Shown here in pieces: positions 26,883 to 36,200 of a DNA stretch of 51,067 nucleotides (positions are counted from its first letter, which is position 1; the number at the start of each line of letters is the position of its first letter). The notes beneath the pieces were generated by a model, which saw only the letters and a program-made list of their open reading frames with translations, was not told where the DNA came from and ran no database searches. Source of the DNA: Cryobacterium sp. (GTDB taxonomy: Bacteria > Actinomycetota > Actinomycetes > Actinomycetales > Microbacteriaceae); contig NZ_JAJAYI010000074.1 of the NCBI RefSeq assembly GCF_026786305.1, positions 1-51,067 on the forward strand. Reading direction: 5' to 3'. The position numbers and the translations under genes are program-made.

Positions 26883-27005
26883 GCACTGTGCCCAATGGCA
26901 CTGTGCGGTAACCGATGCTCCCGTGTCGGGGCAGCCCGTAGCGCGCTCGCGCGCCTCAAGGTATTCACAACTTTCCGTTTGACCAACTCTTTCTGATACG
27001 GAAAG
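26883..27005 (+). promoter_or_regulatory. Hairpins between the two beta-helix genes
   Basis: The 229-base gap contains a near-perfect 10-bp hairpin (26883-26892/26897-26906, loop CAAT, one central mismatch) that may end the upstream transcript although no T-run follows, and a perfect 8-bp stem CTTTCCGT (26971-26978)/ACGGAAAG (26998-27005) with a 19-base loop in the leader of the second gene. The leader is AT-richer than its surroundings. Confidence 0.4.
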
Positions 27006-27085
27006 CTGTACCAACGACCGGCGGCTCCCTTCAGCTGCCCCGCCCAACACGTCCCGAAACGTGTGCAGGACACGAAATTACATTT

Positions 27086-28318
27086 ATGAAACTCAACTCG
27101 AAACTAATCCACGGCTTACCCGCCCCCAGGAACGTTCGTTCCCGGTTTAGTCGTGCGCGCACGACGGCCATCGCCACTGTCGCCCTGGGACTGACCGGTG
27201 CATTCATTGGGATCGCGCCCGCCCAAGCCACGGAACCGTCGGAGGCGAACTACACGATCTCCTCGTGGGTCGCCGACCCGGTGGTGACCCCCGCGGCCGA
27301 CACCGCGTCGAAAACGGGCCTGACCCCGGCCCAGTTGCGCTGGCTCCTGGCGCAGCTGTTTCCGCCGGTGGCTCCAGCGCCGGTTGTGGCGCCCGCGCCG
27401 CAGCCGGCGCCAGCGCCAGCTCCTACTCCCGTTCCTGCTCCGGCCCCGGCGCCGGTGCCGGCCCCCGCGCCCGCCCCCGTGCCGGTTCCGGTTCCGGTTC
27501 CGGTTCCGGCTCCCGTTCCGGTGCCGACTCCACCATCGACGGGAGGCACACCGAACGCCAGCAATACCGGAGTGCCTGCCGGCACCGCGCTGACGGTGCA
27601 TAACGGTGACCTGACAATCACGAAGGCCGGAACCGTCATTGACGGCCTGGACATTCGCGGCATGGTCAAGATCGAAGCGCCCAATGTCACCATTAGAAAC
27701 TCGATCGTGCGTGGACGGGACCTGAGCGGTCCGATGGCCCTCATTGGTAATCTCGGAGGCTTCGAAAATCTGCGCATCATCGACACCGAACTGTTTCCCT
27801 CCACGCCGTCACCCGACGTGCAAGGCATCTACGGCTATAACTTTGAGGCAACCCGCCTCAACATTCACGGTGTGATTGATGGCATTCACCTGACCGGTGG
27901 AAACGTCGCGATCACGGACTCGTGGGTGCACGACAACCTACACTACGACCGGGACCCGAATCAGGGCGGAACGCCGAGCCATGACGATTCCATTCAGATT
28001 CAGGAAGGGTCGAACATTCGCATCGACGGCAATCGGCTAACCGATGCGTGGAACGCCTCCGTGCAGGTCACCCAGGACCGCGGTGACGTGTCCAATCTCA
28101 CCATCACGAATAACCTCGCCGATGGCGGTGGATGCTCGATCAACCTCGCTGAAAAAGCGTACGGCCCCCTGCAGGGCGTGGTCATCAGTGACAACACGTT
28201 TGGCCGTAACACTCGGGTCGATGATTGCGCGGTGATTGCCCAGTCGTCCACGAAGGTGAAGATGGCGCACAACTATTACACGCCCGACGACACCCTGGTC
28301 GTAGTTCACCCGGGGTAA
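27086..28318 (+). CDS. Secreted right-handed beta-helix protein with Pro-Ala/Pro-Val stalk, second paralogue
   Basis: A 410-residue exported protein: signal peptide (about 1-49, 'IATVALGLTGAFIGIAPAQA'), a short domain, a stalk of Pro-Ala and Pro-Val repeats (about 96-150) and a beta-helix domain (about 155-410) closely matching the upstream paralogue, including 'TPSHDDSIQIQEGSN' and 'SSTKVKMAHNYYTPDDTLVV'. Pro-rich stalks of this kind span the cell wall or separate domains. No sortase motif or C-terminal anchor is seen. The pair lies inside the polysaccharide locus, suggesting that both bind or process the polymer. Confidence 0.83.
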   Translation: MKLNSKLIHGLPAPRNVRSRFSRARTTAIATVALGLTGAFIGIAPAQATEPSEANYTISSWVADPVVTPAADTASKTGLTPAQLRWLLAQLFPPVAPAPVVAPAPQPAPAPAPTPVPAPAPAPVPAPAPAPVPVPVPVPVPAPVPVPTPPSTGGTPNASNTGVPAGTALTVHNGDLTITKAGTVIDGLDIRGMVKIEAPNVTIRNSIVRGRDLSGPMALIGNLGGFENLRIIDTELFPSTPSPDVQGIYGYNFEATRLNIHGVIDGIHLTGGNVAITDSWVHDNLHYDRDPNQGGTPSHDDSIQIQEGSNIRIDGNRLTDAWNASVQVTQDRGDVSNLTITNNLADGGGCSINLAEKAYGPLQGVVISDNTFGRNTRVDDCAVIAQSSTKVKMAHNYYTPDDTLVVVHPG

Positions 28319-28368
28319 CCGGCGCACCCGCCCTTTGGTCGATGCGGTGGCGGGGGCGGTGGCTGGCT

Positions 28369-28887
28369 CTAGGAGGTGCCCTCAATCGTTTTCGCCTGCC
28401 AGCGTGCCGTGGCATCCGGTCGCGTCAGCGCGTCGAGCGCTCGGCGTAGCATCGTGCTGGAGGTGTTGACCGTGTACGGAAAATACACGACTTCCACGCC
28501 GACAGTCGCAAATTCATGCTCGAGGCGTGTACCCCGTAGTGTGCCACGCCAATCGTCACCCTTGAAAAAGACATCGAATCGCAGCTGGCGCCAGGTCTCC
28601 ATTTTGTCTTCTACGACCTCGGCAACAGCCTCATCGACGAATGAGATGTGTCGCACGATCTCGAGACGTTCGACCAAGGGCACCACCGGGGTGACGCCCT
28701 TCGTCAGCTCCAGCATTTCATCGGACACCACGCCGGCGATCAGGTAGTCGCACTGACTCTTGGCGTGCTTGAGAATATTGAGATGGCCCACGTGAAAGAG
28801 ATCGAACCCGCCAGCGGCGTAGCCGATGAGAAGAGGTTTCGCCCCGTCGGCGTCTGGCTGGTGGGGGAGGGGGTATTCTGCGGCCAT
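28369..28887 (-). CDS. Cytidylyltransferase-like protein (glycerol-3-phosphate cytidylyltransferase/TagD type)
   Basis: A 172-residue nucleotidyltransferase. 'GYAAGGFDLFHVGHLNILKH' carries the HxGH motif, 'FFKGDDWRGT' matches the TagD GDDW region, and 'TVNTSSTMLRR' stands at the usual RTEGIST position. It probably couples CTP (or another NTP) to an alcohol phosphate such as glycerol-3-phosphate. Standing alone on the minus strand inside the polysaccharide locus, it may feed the CDP-alcohol phosphotransferase at 41615-42388. The substrate is not fixed by the sequence; the changed third motif argues for caution. Confidence 0.82.
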   Translation of the reverse strand: MAAEYPLPHQPDADGAKPLLIGYAAGGFDLFHVGHLNILKHAKSQCDYLIAGVVSDEMLELTKGVTPVVPLVERLEIVRHISFVDEAVAEVVEDKMETWRQLRFDVFFKGDDWRGTLRGTRLEHEFATVGVEVVYFPYTVNTSSTMLRRALDALTRPDATARWQAKTIEGTS

Positions 28888-29013
28888 AAAGTGCTCAGAT
28901 TTCTCTCAGGCTGCCCCGCGTGCGCGGCAGGATTCGGGTAGGAGAATTATGTGGAAGTAGTGAGGAATCCTAACGTCTATCCAGCGACGTGACTAGGGTG
29001 CAATGCGGCGCGT

Positions 29014-29047
29014 CACTGTGGCCGGTCACCGGTCACCGGTCACAGTG
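29014..29047. repeat. 34-base hairpin built on a tandem CCGGTCA repeat
   Basis: CACTGTG (29014-29020) pairs with CACAGTG (29041-29047); the inner CCGGT/ACCGG segments extend the stem to about 13 bp with one G-U pair. The interior holds three 7-base CCGGTCA units in tandem. It lies upstream of the promoter-like sequence before the beta-propeller gene; it could be an operator or a terminator-like structure. Confidence 0.6.
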
Positions 29048-29120
29048 GCTGGCGCAGCATCCGGTGCGGTTCTTTCATAATTGCGCCAATTTTTGGCCCT
29101 GCAAATTTCGATTATGCGGC

Positions 29121-29148
29121 TTGGGAAAAAAAGGAAACTGAGTATAAT
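29121..29148 (+). promoter_or_regulatory. Probable sigma-70-type promoter of the first beta-propeller gene
   Basis: TTGGGA (29121-29126), a 16-base A-rich spacer and a perfect TATAAT (29143-29148), 57 bases before the ATG. A consensus -10 in an A-rich stretch is striking in this GC-rich window. Confidence 0.6.
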
Positions 29149-29205
29149 TCCCACACACCGGGGGTCGTTTCGAGGCCACCGACCAAAAGAAATTGAGGCT
29201 CTCCT

Positions 29206-31086
29206 ATGTTGTGGCGTTTTCGCTCTCCCGTGACAGCCTTGGTCGCACCGGCAGTTCTTGTCGGCGCTATATTTACCGGGACGGGAGCGGCCCAGGCCGA
29301 CACGTCACCGCCCAGCGCTTCCACCCCGAAGACCGTTGCAGCGGATGCCCTGCCCACGGCGCAGATCAACGGCGTCGTGTGGTCGCAGGTGATCGTGGGA
29401 AACACGGTCTACGTCGGCGGCGAATTTACCAGGGCGCGTCCGGCAGGAGCATCAGCCGGCACGAGCGAGGTGTCGCGCAACAATCTCATGGCCTACAACC
29501 TGTCGACCGGAGTGATGACATCGTTCAACCCCAGTTTGAACGGCGTCGTGCGGGCGATTACCGCCTCCCCTGACGGATCGCGCATCTACGTTGGTGGTGG
29601 CTTCAGCACCGTCGGCGGGGTAGCGCGCACGCGGCTCGCGGCCTTCAGCACGGCGACCGGGGCGCTGCTGACGGACTGGAAGCCCACAGCGAACGGAACG
29701 GTGCGCGCCCTCGGCGTCTTCGGCAGCACGGTATACGCCGGTGGAAGTTTCACCTCGGCCAGCGGACAAAGTCGACAAAAGGCGGCGTCCTTCAACAGTT
29801 CCACCGGTGCTCTGGGCGCTTGGAAGGGCACCATTCCCGATGGCGCCGTGAACGCGCTGACGGTCTCACCGAACGGCGATCGGGTCGTCATTGGCGGCTC
29901 TTTCACCTCGTACAACGGCGCGACGACTCCCGGCTACGGCATGGCTGCGACAGACTCAAGCACCGGAGCCGGCATGACCTGGAATATCGGGAAGCTCATC
30001 AAGAATGCCGGGCCCAACGGTGCCATCCTGTCGCTCACCTCCGATGCCGATGGCGTCTATGGCACCGGGTATGACTATGGTCCCGGCGCGATGTTCGAGG
30101 GCACATTCCGGGCCAGTTGGAGCAGTGGCAACACCGTCTGGATCGAAGACTGTCACGGTGATACCTACTCGGCCGTGCCGGTCGGAGACGTGGTGTACAC
30201 CACCGCCCACGCCCACTTCTGCGGCAATATTGGCGGGTTCGGGGAGACGAACCCGCGCAGCTACCACCGCACCCTGACCTTCACCAAGGCTCCCACCGGC
30301 ACTATCACCCGGAACGTGACCGGCGGCAGCTACTTCAACTTCGAGGGGAAGCCGAGGCCGACCCTGCTGGCGTTCTATCCGGACATCAACACGGGAACGT
30401 ACACCGGCCAGGGGCAGGGCCCATGGAATCTCGCGGCAAACTCCCAATACGTTCTCTACGGTGGTGAGTTCACGATCGTGAACAACAAACGGCAGCAAGG
30501 CCTCGTGCGCTTCGCGGTGTCGTCGATCGCGCCCAACAAGGAGGGTCCGAAGGCCACGGGTAGCAACTTTCAGCCCACGCTCAGCACCCCGAGTGCGAAC
30601 TCGGTGAAGGTCACCTGGAAGTCCAACTATGATCGCGACAACGAACAGCTCACGTACCAGGTGTTGCGAAACGGTGTCGTGGTGCGCACACAAACCGGGC
30701 TGTCGGTGGACTGGAAGCGGCCAACCATCAGTTGGACTGACACCGGGCGATCGGGTGGAACGACGTATACCTATCAACTGCGGGCCACCGATCCGTTCGG
30801 CAACACGGTGACTGGAACCTCGGCTGGTATCAAGGCGACCGGCGCCGCGAACAAGACGGCTCCCGACGCGACCATCACGCCGGATGTGCCGACAAATGCC
30901 CCCGATCAAACGCTGACGCCGGAGGTCGCGCCGGTCCCCGACGTCGTACCCGCACCCGCACCCGCACCCGCACCCGTCCCGGAGGTGAAGCCTGAGCCGG
31001 TACTGCCCCAAGATCCGCGGGCGCCGGAGCTGAAGCCGGCCCCGGACGACACTCTCCTGCCGATCCCAGAGGTGCCCGCCGCCTAG
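29206..31086 (+). CDS. Secreted beta-propeller/fibronectin III protein, short paralogue
   Basis: A 626-residue exported protein. A signal peptide (about 1-31, ending AAQA) is followed by delta-60-like propeller repeats (about 45-420) with units such as 'VGNTVYVGGEFTRARPAG' and 'GSRIYVGGGFSTVGG', a conserved 'EDCHGDTYSAVP' and 'HAHFCGNIGG' segment, a fibronectin III domain (about 440-545) and a Pro-rich tail ending in EVPAA. No membrane anchor is seen. It is strongly similar over its first 540 residues to the gene at 33238-36846. A role as a surface sugar-binding or adhesive protein is inferred from fold and context. Its stop shares CTAG with the convergent gene's stop. Confidence 0.82.
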   Translation: MLWRFRSPVTALVAPAVLVGAIFTGTGAAQADTSPPSASTPKTVAADALPTAQINGVVWSQVIVGNTVYVGGEFTRARPAGASAGTSEVSRNNLMAYNLSTGVMTSFNPSLNGVVRAITASPDGSRIYVGGGFSTVGGVARTRLAAFSTATGALLTDWKPTANGTVRALGVFGSTVYAGGSFTSASGQSRQKAASFNSSTGALGAWKGTIPDGAVNALTVSPNGDRVVIGGSFTSYNGATTPGYGMAATDSSTGAGMTWNIGKLIKNAGPNGAILSLTSDADGVYGTGYDYGPGAMFEGTFRASWSSGNTVWIEDCHGDTYSAVPVGDVVYTTAHAHFCGNIGGFGETNPRSYHRTLTFTKAPTGTITRNVTGGSYFNFEGKPRPTLLAFYPDINTGTYTGQGQGPWNLAANSQYVLYGGEFTIVNNKRQQGLVRFAVSSIAPNKEGPKATGSNFQPTLSTPSANSVKVTWKSNYDRDNEQLTYQVLRNGVVVRTQTGLSVDWKRPTISWTDTGRSGGTTYTYQLRATDPFGNTVTGTSAGIKATGAANKTAPDATITPDVPTNAPDQTLTPEVAPVPDVVPAPAPAPAPVPEVKPEPVLPQDPRAPELKPAPDDTLLPIPEVPAA

Positions 31087-32156
31087 CTCTGCGTCACGAC
31101 CTGAGCGATGAGGTTGCGGCGGCGGTCCTGAGAGAAGAGCGGGTTGACCTGGGCCGGTTCGGGCAGGCGCGAATGCGCCTTCACCGCCACGGCCAGGTCG
31201 ACGAGGGCGGCGGTGATATCGCGGTCGGGGGAGTCGGTGCGGCGCACCCCGAGGCCGCCGACGACCGGAAGAACTTCTCCGGCGCCGCCGTCCGCAAAGC
31301 CGACCGAACGCACGCCGACCCGCCAGGCTTCGATCGGCACCAACCCGAACGGTTCCGGTGTTGATGGAAAACAGGCCACGGCATCGATTTGATCGGCGAT
31401 GGCTGCCACGGAGGCCGCTTCACCGCGGTATTCGATGCGCGGGTCACGTTTCACGAGCGCCAGGACGGCACGCAAGGCGTCATCCTGTCCGGGGTACGGC
31501 GCACCAAAAAGAAGAAGCCGCCAGCCGCAACCGGACAGCGCCGACGATTGGAGTGCCTGGGCGACCTCGAGGTGTCCTTTGTGTCCGTTGACCCGCCCCA
31601 CGACGGCGAGCGTCAGCGGATCATGCACGGTGCGGTCCGGGACCGCCTCGACGGCACTGAACACCGGAGAGGTGACCGTCAGGCGATCACGGCCAACACC
31701 GTGGTCGTTCAACCACGCTGCAGTGGCTTCGCTGCACGCGCACACCGGAAAGTTGCCGGAGGCCAACAGGATGCGCACGAGCAGGCCGCCAACTCGACCC
31801 AAGAGCAGTTCGTGCACCGAAACATAGAATCGTCGACGTCGCAACCGCAGCAGGGGAATGTACGCGCTCAATGCCAATGTCCATAGCACCACCACATCTG
31901 CGCGGGCCACGTCATGACGCAGGGTCAGCGGATGCAGCAGGTCGGTCAATTTGCTGCGACGCAACACCACGAGCGACGGGTCAACGACGACCGACACTGC
32001 AGCACCGAAATGCGCCAAATGGGTGGCCAGCGGGCCGGTGTGCGGAACCACGACGAGCACGTCGTGCCCGAGGCTCACCAGGCATTCCACTTCCTGGCAC
32101 AGCACCTTGGAGGCACCGTAGGCATCATTGCTGCCGTGCAGAATGGCAATTTTCAT
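31083..32156 (-). CDS. Family 4-type (GT-B) glycosyltransferase
   Basis: A 357-residue cytoplasmic GT-B transferase. The N-terminal acceptor domain begins 'MKIAILHGSNDAYGASKVL'; the donor-binding half has 'LTLAVVGRVNGHKGHLEVAQ' and 'CFPSTPEPFGLVPIEAWRVG', with the Glu pattern common to GT4 retaining enzymes. It probably adds one sugar of the repeat unit. It stands alone on the minus strand, converging on the beta-propeller gene with overlapping stop codons, and is separated from the next divergent gene by a G/C-tract region. Confidence 0.87.
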   Translation of the reverse strand: MKIAILHGSNDAYGASKVLCQEVECLVSLGHDVLVVVPHTGPLATHLAHFGAAVSVVVDPSLVVLRRSKLTDLLHPLTLRHDVARADVVVLWTLALSAYIPLLRLRRRRFYVSVHELLLGRVGGLLVRILLASGNFPVCACSEATAAWLNDHGVGRDRLTVTSPVFSAVEAVPDRTVHDPLTLAVVGRVNGHKGHLEVAQALQSSALSGCGWRLLLFGAPYPGQDDALRAVLALVKRDPRIEYRGEAASVAAIADQIDAVACFPSTPEPFGLVPIEAWRVGVRSVGFADGGAGEVLPVVGGLGVRRTDSPDRDITAALVDLAVAVKAHSRLPEPAQVNPLFSQDRRRNLIAQVVTQS

Positions 32157-32225
32157 GTCTGTCGCCTCGTTGTTCGAATGCTGATCGGGTGTCAGTTTTT
32201 CACACTGTACAGCGTGAGCGGATAC

Positions 32226-32250
32226 CCCCGTACGGGGCTCGCGAACCCCC
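32226..32250. promoter_or_regulatory. G/C-tract inverted repeats in a divergent promoter region
   Basis: A perfect 12-bp palindrome CCCCGTACGGGG (32226-32237) is followed after eight bases by CCCCC (32246-32250), and CCCC recurs at 32267-32270. It lies between the minus-strand glycosyltransferase (start 32156) and the plus-strand gene at 32356, and resembles the tracts at 33125-33149 and 45476-45501. Confidence 0.45.
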
Positions 32251-32355
32251 TAGGAATCAAGGTGAACCCCGTGTATTAATAACTGCAACGTATTAAACAG
32301 CTGCACGACGGTTCTCCCCGATTGTGTGACTACCCGAGCAACTTGGAGATCCACC

Positions 32356-33093
32356 ATGTCAGTGCGCCACCCCGTCGATAACAGCTCCGGCCCCACCATG
32401 GGCGGGAAGCCGAACAATCGACAGCGCGTCTGGTGGATCGTTGCATCCGCTGGGCTGGCGGTGCTCATCGTCGTGCTCGTCGTCGCCGGCGTCGCCGCGT
32501 CGAACGGGGCCGCCCCGAACGCGGCGGAAACCAGCGAAAGCCCTACGCCGAGCCAGCGGTCAACCGCCACGCCGAGCGCGGCGCCGTCGCCCACCCCGCC
32601 GCCCATCCCGTCACTCACTCCGTCTCCAACGGCGCCTCCGGCTGCCGCTCCCGCGCCGACCGAGGGCGCCGTGGCCGAACCGGCCCCGCCTGCCGCGCAG
32701 GCTCCCGTTCCGCTCACCGACTCCGCCGCGGCCCTACCTGGCGTGGTTTTCAGCATCGGCACACTCGAGGCGGTCGACGGAGTTGCACGCGGGCCGGGCG
32801 AGGTGGGCGGTCCTTCCTTGCGTTTTAGCGTGACCGTGCGCAATGACACGCGAGACACCGTGTCTTTGACCTCCACGGTCGTCAACCTGTTTTTCGGCGC
32901 CGGGCAGAGTCCCGCCACCGAATTGACGGCTTCGGGCGGGGCCCCGTTCCCCGACTCGGTCGCGCCCGGCGCGACCCAGCAGGGAGTCTTCGTTTTCACC
33001 GTGCCGAGCGACCAACGCGACCAGGTGCGCATCGCCGTGGACTACTCCGTGGGCGTGCCGATCGTGCTTTTCGAGGGCGCAGCCCCGCGCTGA
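32356..33093 (+). CDS. Membrane-anchored protein with DUF4352-like outer domain
   Basis: A 245-residue protein of uncertain family. A short cytoplasmic head is followed by one hydrophobic helix ('IVASAGLAVLIVVLVVAGVA', about residues 25-44), a Pro/Ser/Thr/Ala-rich linker (about 48-125) and an immunoglobulin-like beta domain ('RFSVTVRNDTRDTVSLTST' through 'QVRIAVDYSVGVPIVLFEG') resembling DUF4352-type domains. The ATG at 32356 has GGAG seven bases upstream and is preferred to an in-frame ATG at 32326. It lies between two EPS-linked genes and may act at the outer face of the membrane; no function is assigned. Confidence 0.72.
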   Translation: MSVRHPVDNSSGPTMGGKPNNRQRVWWIVASAGLAVLIVVLVVAGVAASNGAAPNAAETSESPTPSQRSTATPSAAPSPTPPPIPSLTPSPTAPPAAAPAPTEGAVAEPAPPAAQAPVPLTDSAAALPGVVFSIGTLEAVDGVARGPGEVGGPSLRFSVTVRNDTRDTVSLTSTVVNLFFGAGQSPATELTASGGAPFPDSVAPGATQQGVFVFTVPSDQRDQVRIAVDYSVGVPIVLFEGAAPR

Positions 33094-33124
33094 TCACGAC
33101 TCCTGACGGCCGCGTTGGGCGTGC

Positions 33125-33149
33125 GGGGGATGTACCCCCGGAAAGGGGG
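33125..33149. promoter_or_regulatory. Alternating G5/C5/G5 tract before the large surface-protein gene
   Basis: GGGGG (33125-33129), five bases, CCCCC (33135-33139), five bases, GGGGG (33145-33149). The order G5-C5-G5 with short spacers recurs at 45476-45501. It lies about 90 bases before the GTG start; CACTATACT at 33170-33178 could hold the -10 element. Confidence 0.45.
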
Positions 33150-33237
33150 CATCCATCAGTGAAAGATTCTCACTATACTCCGAGAAATGCTCCGGCTACC
33201 CGACTGCCCGGCAGCTGCTCCCGAGTAAGGAATCTTC

Positions 33238-36200
33238 GTGCGAACTCTCCCCGCGTCTCGCCTGCATGACAACCCGCCCATGTTCTCATTGCGCGACGGG
33301 ACCCACTCACGTGCGGGAGGTGCTCGGCCGACGCGTGCCCACTGGCTACGCGCGCTGACCAGCATGACCGCGCTCGTGACCGTACTCGTGACCGTGCTGG
33401 CGGGTGGCGTGACTGCACCACTCATGGCACAGGCCGACACCAGCCCGGTGGATTCCCGTACACCCGTCACCGTTGCCGCCGATGCACTGCCCACGACCCA
33501 GATCAACGGGGTCGTCTGGTCCCAGGTGATTATCGGCAACACGGTCTACGCCGGAGGCGAGTTCACCAAGGCCCGGCCCGCCGGCTCGGCCGCCGGAGTC
33601 AACGAGGTCGTGCGCAACAATTTGCTCGCGTACAACCTCACGCCCGGCGTACTCAACATGAGCTTCAATCCCGACCTCAACGGTGCCGTTCGATCGCTCG
33701 CGGCATCCGCCGATGGCACCCGACTCTATGCCGGTGGATTCTTCACCACGGTCGGAGGGGTGACCCGGTATCGTCTGGCAGCGTTCGACACCGCCAGCGG
33801 CACCCTCGTCTCGTCGTGGGCCCCAACGGTCAACGCGTCGGTGAAAAGTCTGGCCAGCTATGGCGACACCGTCTATGTGGGCGGTGTATTCACCTCGGCG
33901 AGCGGGGTCGCCCGCAATCAAACCGCCGCGTTTGACGCGTCAAACGGTGCAATTCGGGGCTGGACTGGTAATCCGGTCGGTGGGTCGGTCAACGCCATGG
34001 CGATTTCGCCGGACGGCACCAAGGTTCTCATCGGTGGTTCCTTCACTTCGTACAACAACAGCGATACTCCCGGCTACGGTATGGCCGCGACGGACTCGGT
34101 TACCGGAGCTTCCCTGCCCTGGGCCGTAAACGCTCTGATTCGTAATGGTGGCGTCAACGGAGCCATCACGAGCCTGACCTCATCGGCTGACGGCGCCTTC
34201 GGCACCGGATACGACTACGGAAGCGGCGCGAACTTCGAGGGCACCTTTCGGGTCAACTGGAGCGACGGATCGCTGGTCTGGATGGAAGACTGCCACGGTG
34301 ACACCTACTCCGCGGTGCCGTTTGGTAACGTCGTTTACACCACCGGTCACGTTCACTACTGCGGCAACATGGGTGGACCGGTCGAGACCGCGCCGCGCTC
34401 CTATCACCGCACGCTGACCTTTTCGATGGCGGCAACCGGTACTCTCACGCCCAACGCCGTCGGCAGCTATGCCAGCTTCACCGGCAAGCCCAGCCCGAGC
34501 ATCCTGACGTTCTACCCCGAAATCAATTCGGGCACGTTCACCGGCCAGGGCCAGGGGCCTTGGACGATAACCGGGAATGGGCAGTACCTGCTCTACGGGG
34601 GCGAGTTCACCAACGTCAACAACAAGGGTCAGCAGGGCCTGGTTCGCTTCGCCAGCACGGCGATCGCCCCCAACAAGGAAGGCCCGCGCGTGGCCAACGC
34701 AGCCTTCGCGGCATCTGCTTTCGTACCCACGGTAGATTCCCTGTCGGCCGGCACCGCCCGCATTGGTTGGAAAGCCGCGTTCGATCGGGACAACGAACGG
34801 CTCACCTACGAGGTGCTGCGCGACGGAGTCTCCGTCGGCACGGTGGCGGGCTTGTCGACCGACTGGTCTCGGCCGCCCATGGGATTCACCGACACCGGGC
34901 TGACACCGGGGCAGAGCTACGCCTACCGGGTGCGGGTGCGGGACTCCTTCGGCAATGTGAGAACCGGCAACCCCACTAGCGTCACCGCCGCCGGCTCGGG
35001 CGAGTACAACGCCTACGCCAAGACCGTGCAGAGCGACTCGCCGACGTCATACTGGCCGCTCGGCGAACCGGGCGGAACGACGGCCTACGACTGGGCTGCC
35101 GCCTCAAATGAAACCACCGGTACTGGCGTCACCCGAAATGTCGCGGGCGCGCTCGCGGCGGACTCGGGCACCGCCTCGCAGTTCAGTGGAACCACAGCGG
35201 GAACCGCCGCCTCCTCGGCCTTCGAGACGCCCCGAGACGCCTTCACTGTCGAAGCATGGGTGAAGACCACCACCACCCGTGGTGGAAAAATCATCGGGCT
35301 GGGCAGCGCTGTGACCGGCGCTTCCGCAGCCTACGACCGCCACGTCTACATGGATAACGCCGGGCGCCTCTGGTTCGGCGTGAAGCCCGGCGTTCTGCGC
35401 ACGGTCAACACGACCGCGTCGTACAACAACGGCCAGTGGCACCACATCGTCGCATCGGTCGGTGCGAACGGAATGTCTTTGTACGTCGATGGGGTGCTGG
35501 CCGCCCAGCGCACCGACACAACCACGGCCGCGCCGATTCAGGGGTACTGGCGCATTGGCGGTGACAACCTCAGCGGCTGGACCAACCGACCAGCGAGTGA
35601 CTACATCGCCGCCGACATCGACGAAGTTGCCGTCTACAATACGGCCCTCAGTGCCAGTGCGATCGCCCGGCATAACTCGATCGGTCGATCCGGTCCGCTG
35701 GCCAACGTGCCGCCGACCGCCTCATTCAGCAGCGCGATCACCTATCGCGGTCTGAGCGTGGACGCGGCGGGGTCCGCCGACTCCGACGGCACCATCACGA
35801 GCTACGCCTGGAACTTCGGTGATGGCAGCACCGCAACCGGAGCCACAACAACGCACTCCTACGCGGCCGCCGGCAGCTACCTCGTCACCCTCACCGTCAC
35901 CGACAATGCCGGGGCCAGCACGGTCACGAGCCGCACGGTCGATGCCACAGACCCGCCGGCCAATGTGGCACCGACTGCGGCGTTCAGCTATCAGGTAACA
36001 CCGCTTGCGATTGCAACGGATGCCTCCGCCTCCACCGACAGTGACGGAACCATCACCGGCTACAGCTGGGACTTCGGTGACGGTAGTACCGGTACCGGTG
36101 TGGGGGCGTCACACACCTACGCGTCCCCCGGCAGCTACAACGTGATCCTCACGGTGACCGATAACTCCACGGCCACCGCGCAGACAACGCAAACGGTCGT

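Larger units (their letters stand above)
28888..29205. other. 318-base intergenic region with hairpin and promoter
   Basis: There is no gene between the divergent cytidylyltransferase and the beta-propeller gene. The region contains the inverted repeat at 29014-29047, an AT-rich stretch from about 29077 to 29150, and a promoter-like pair at 29121-29148. Confidence 0.7.
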
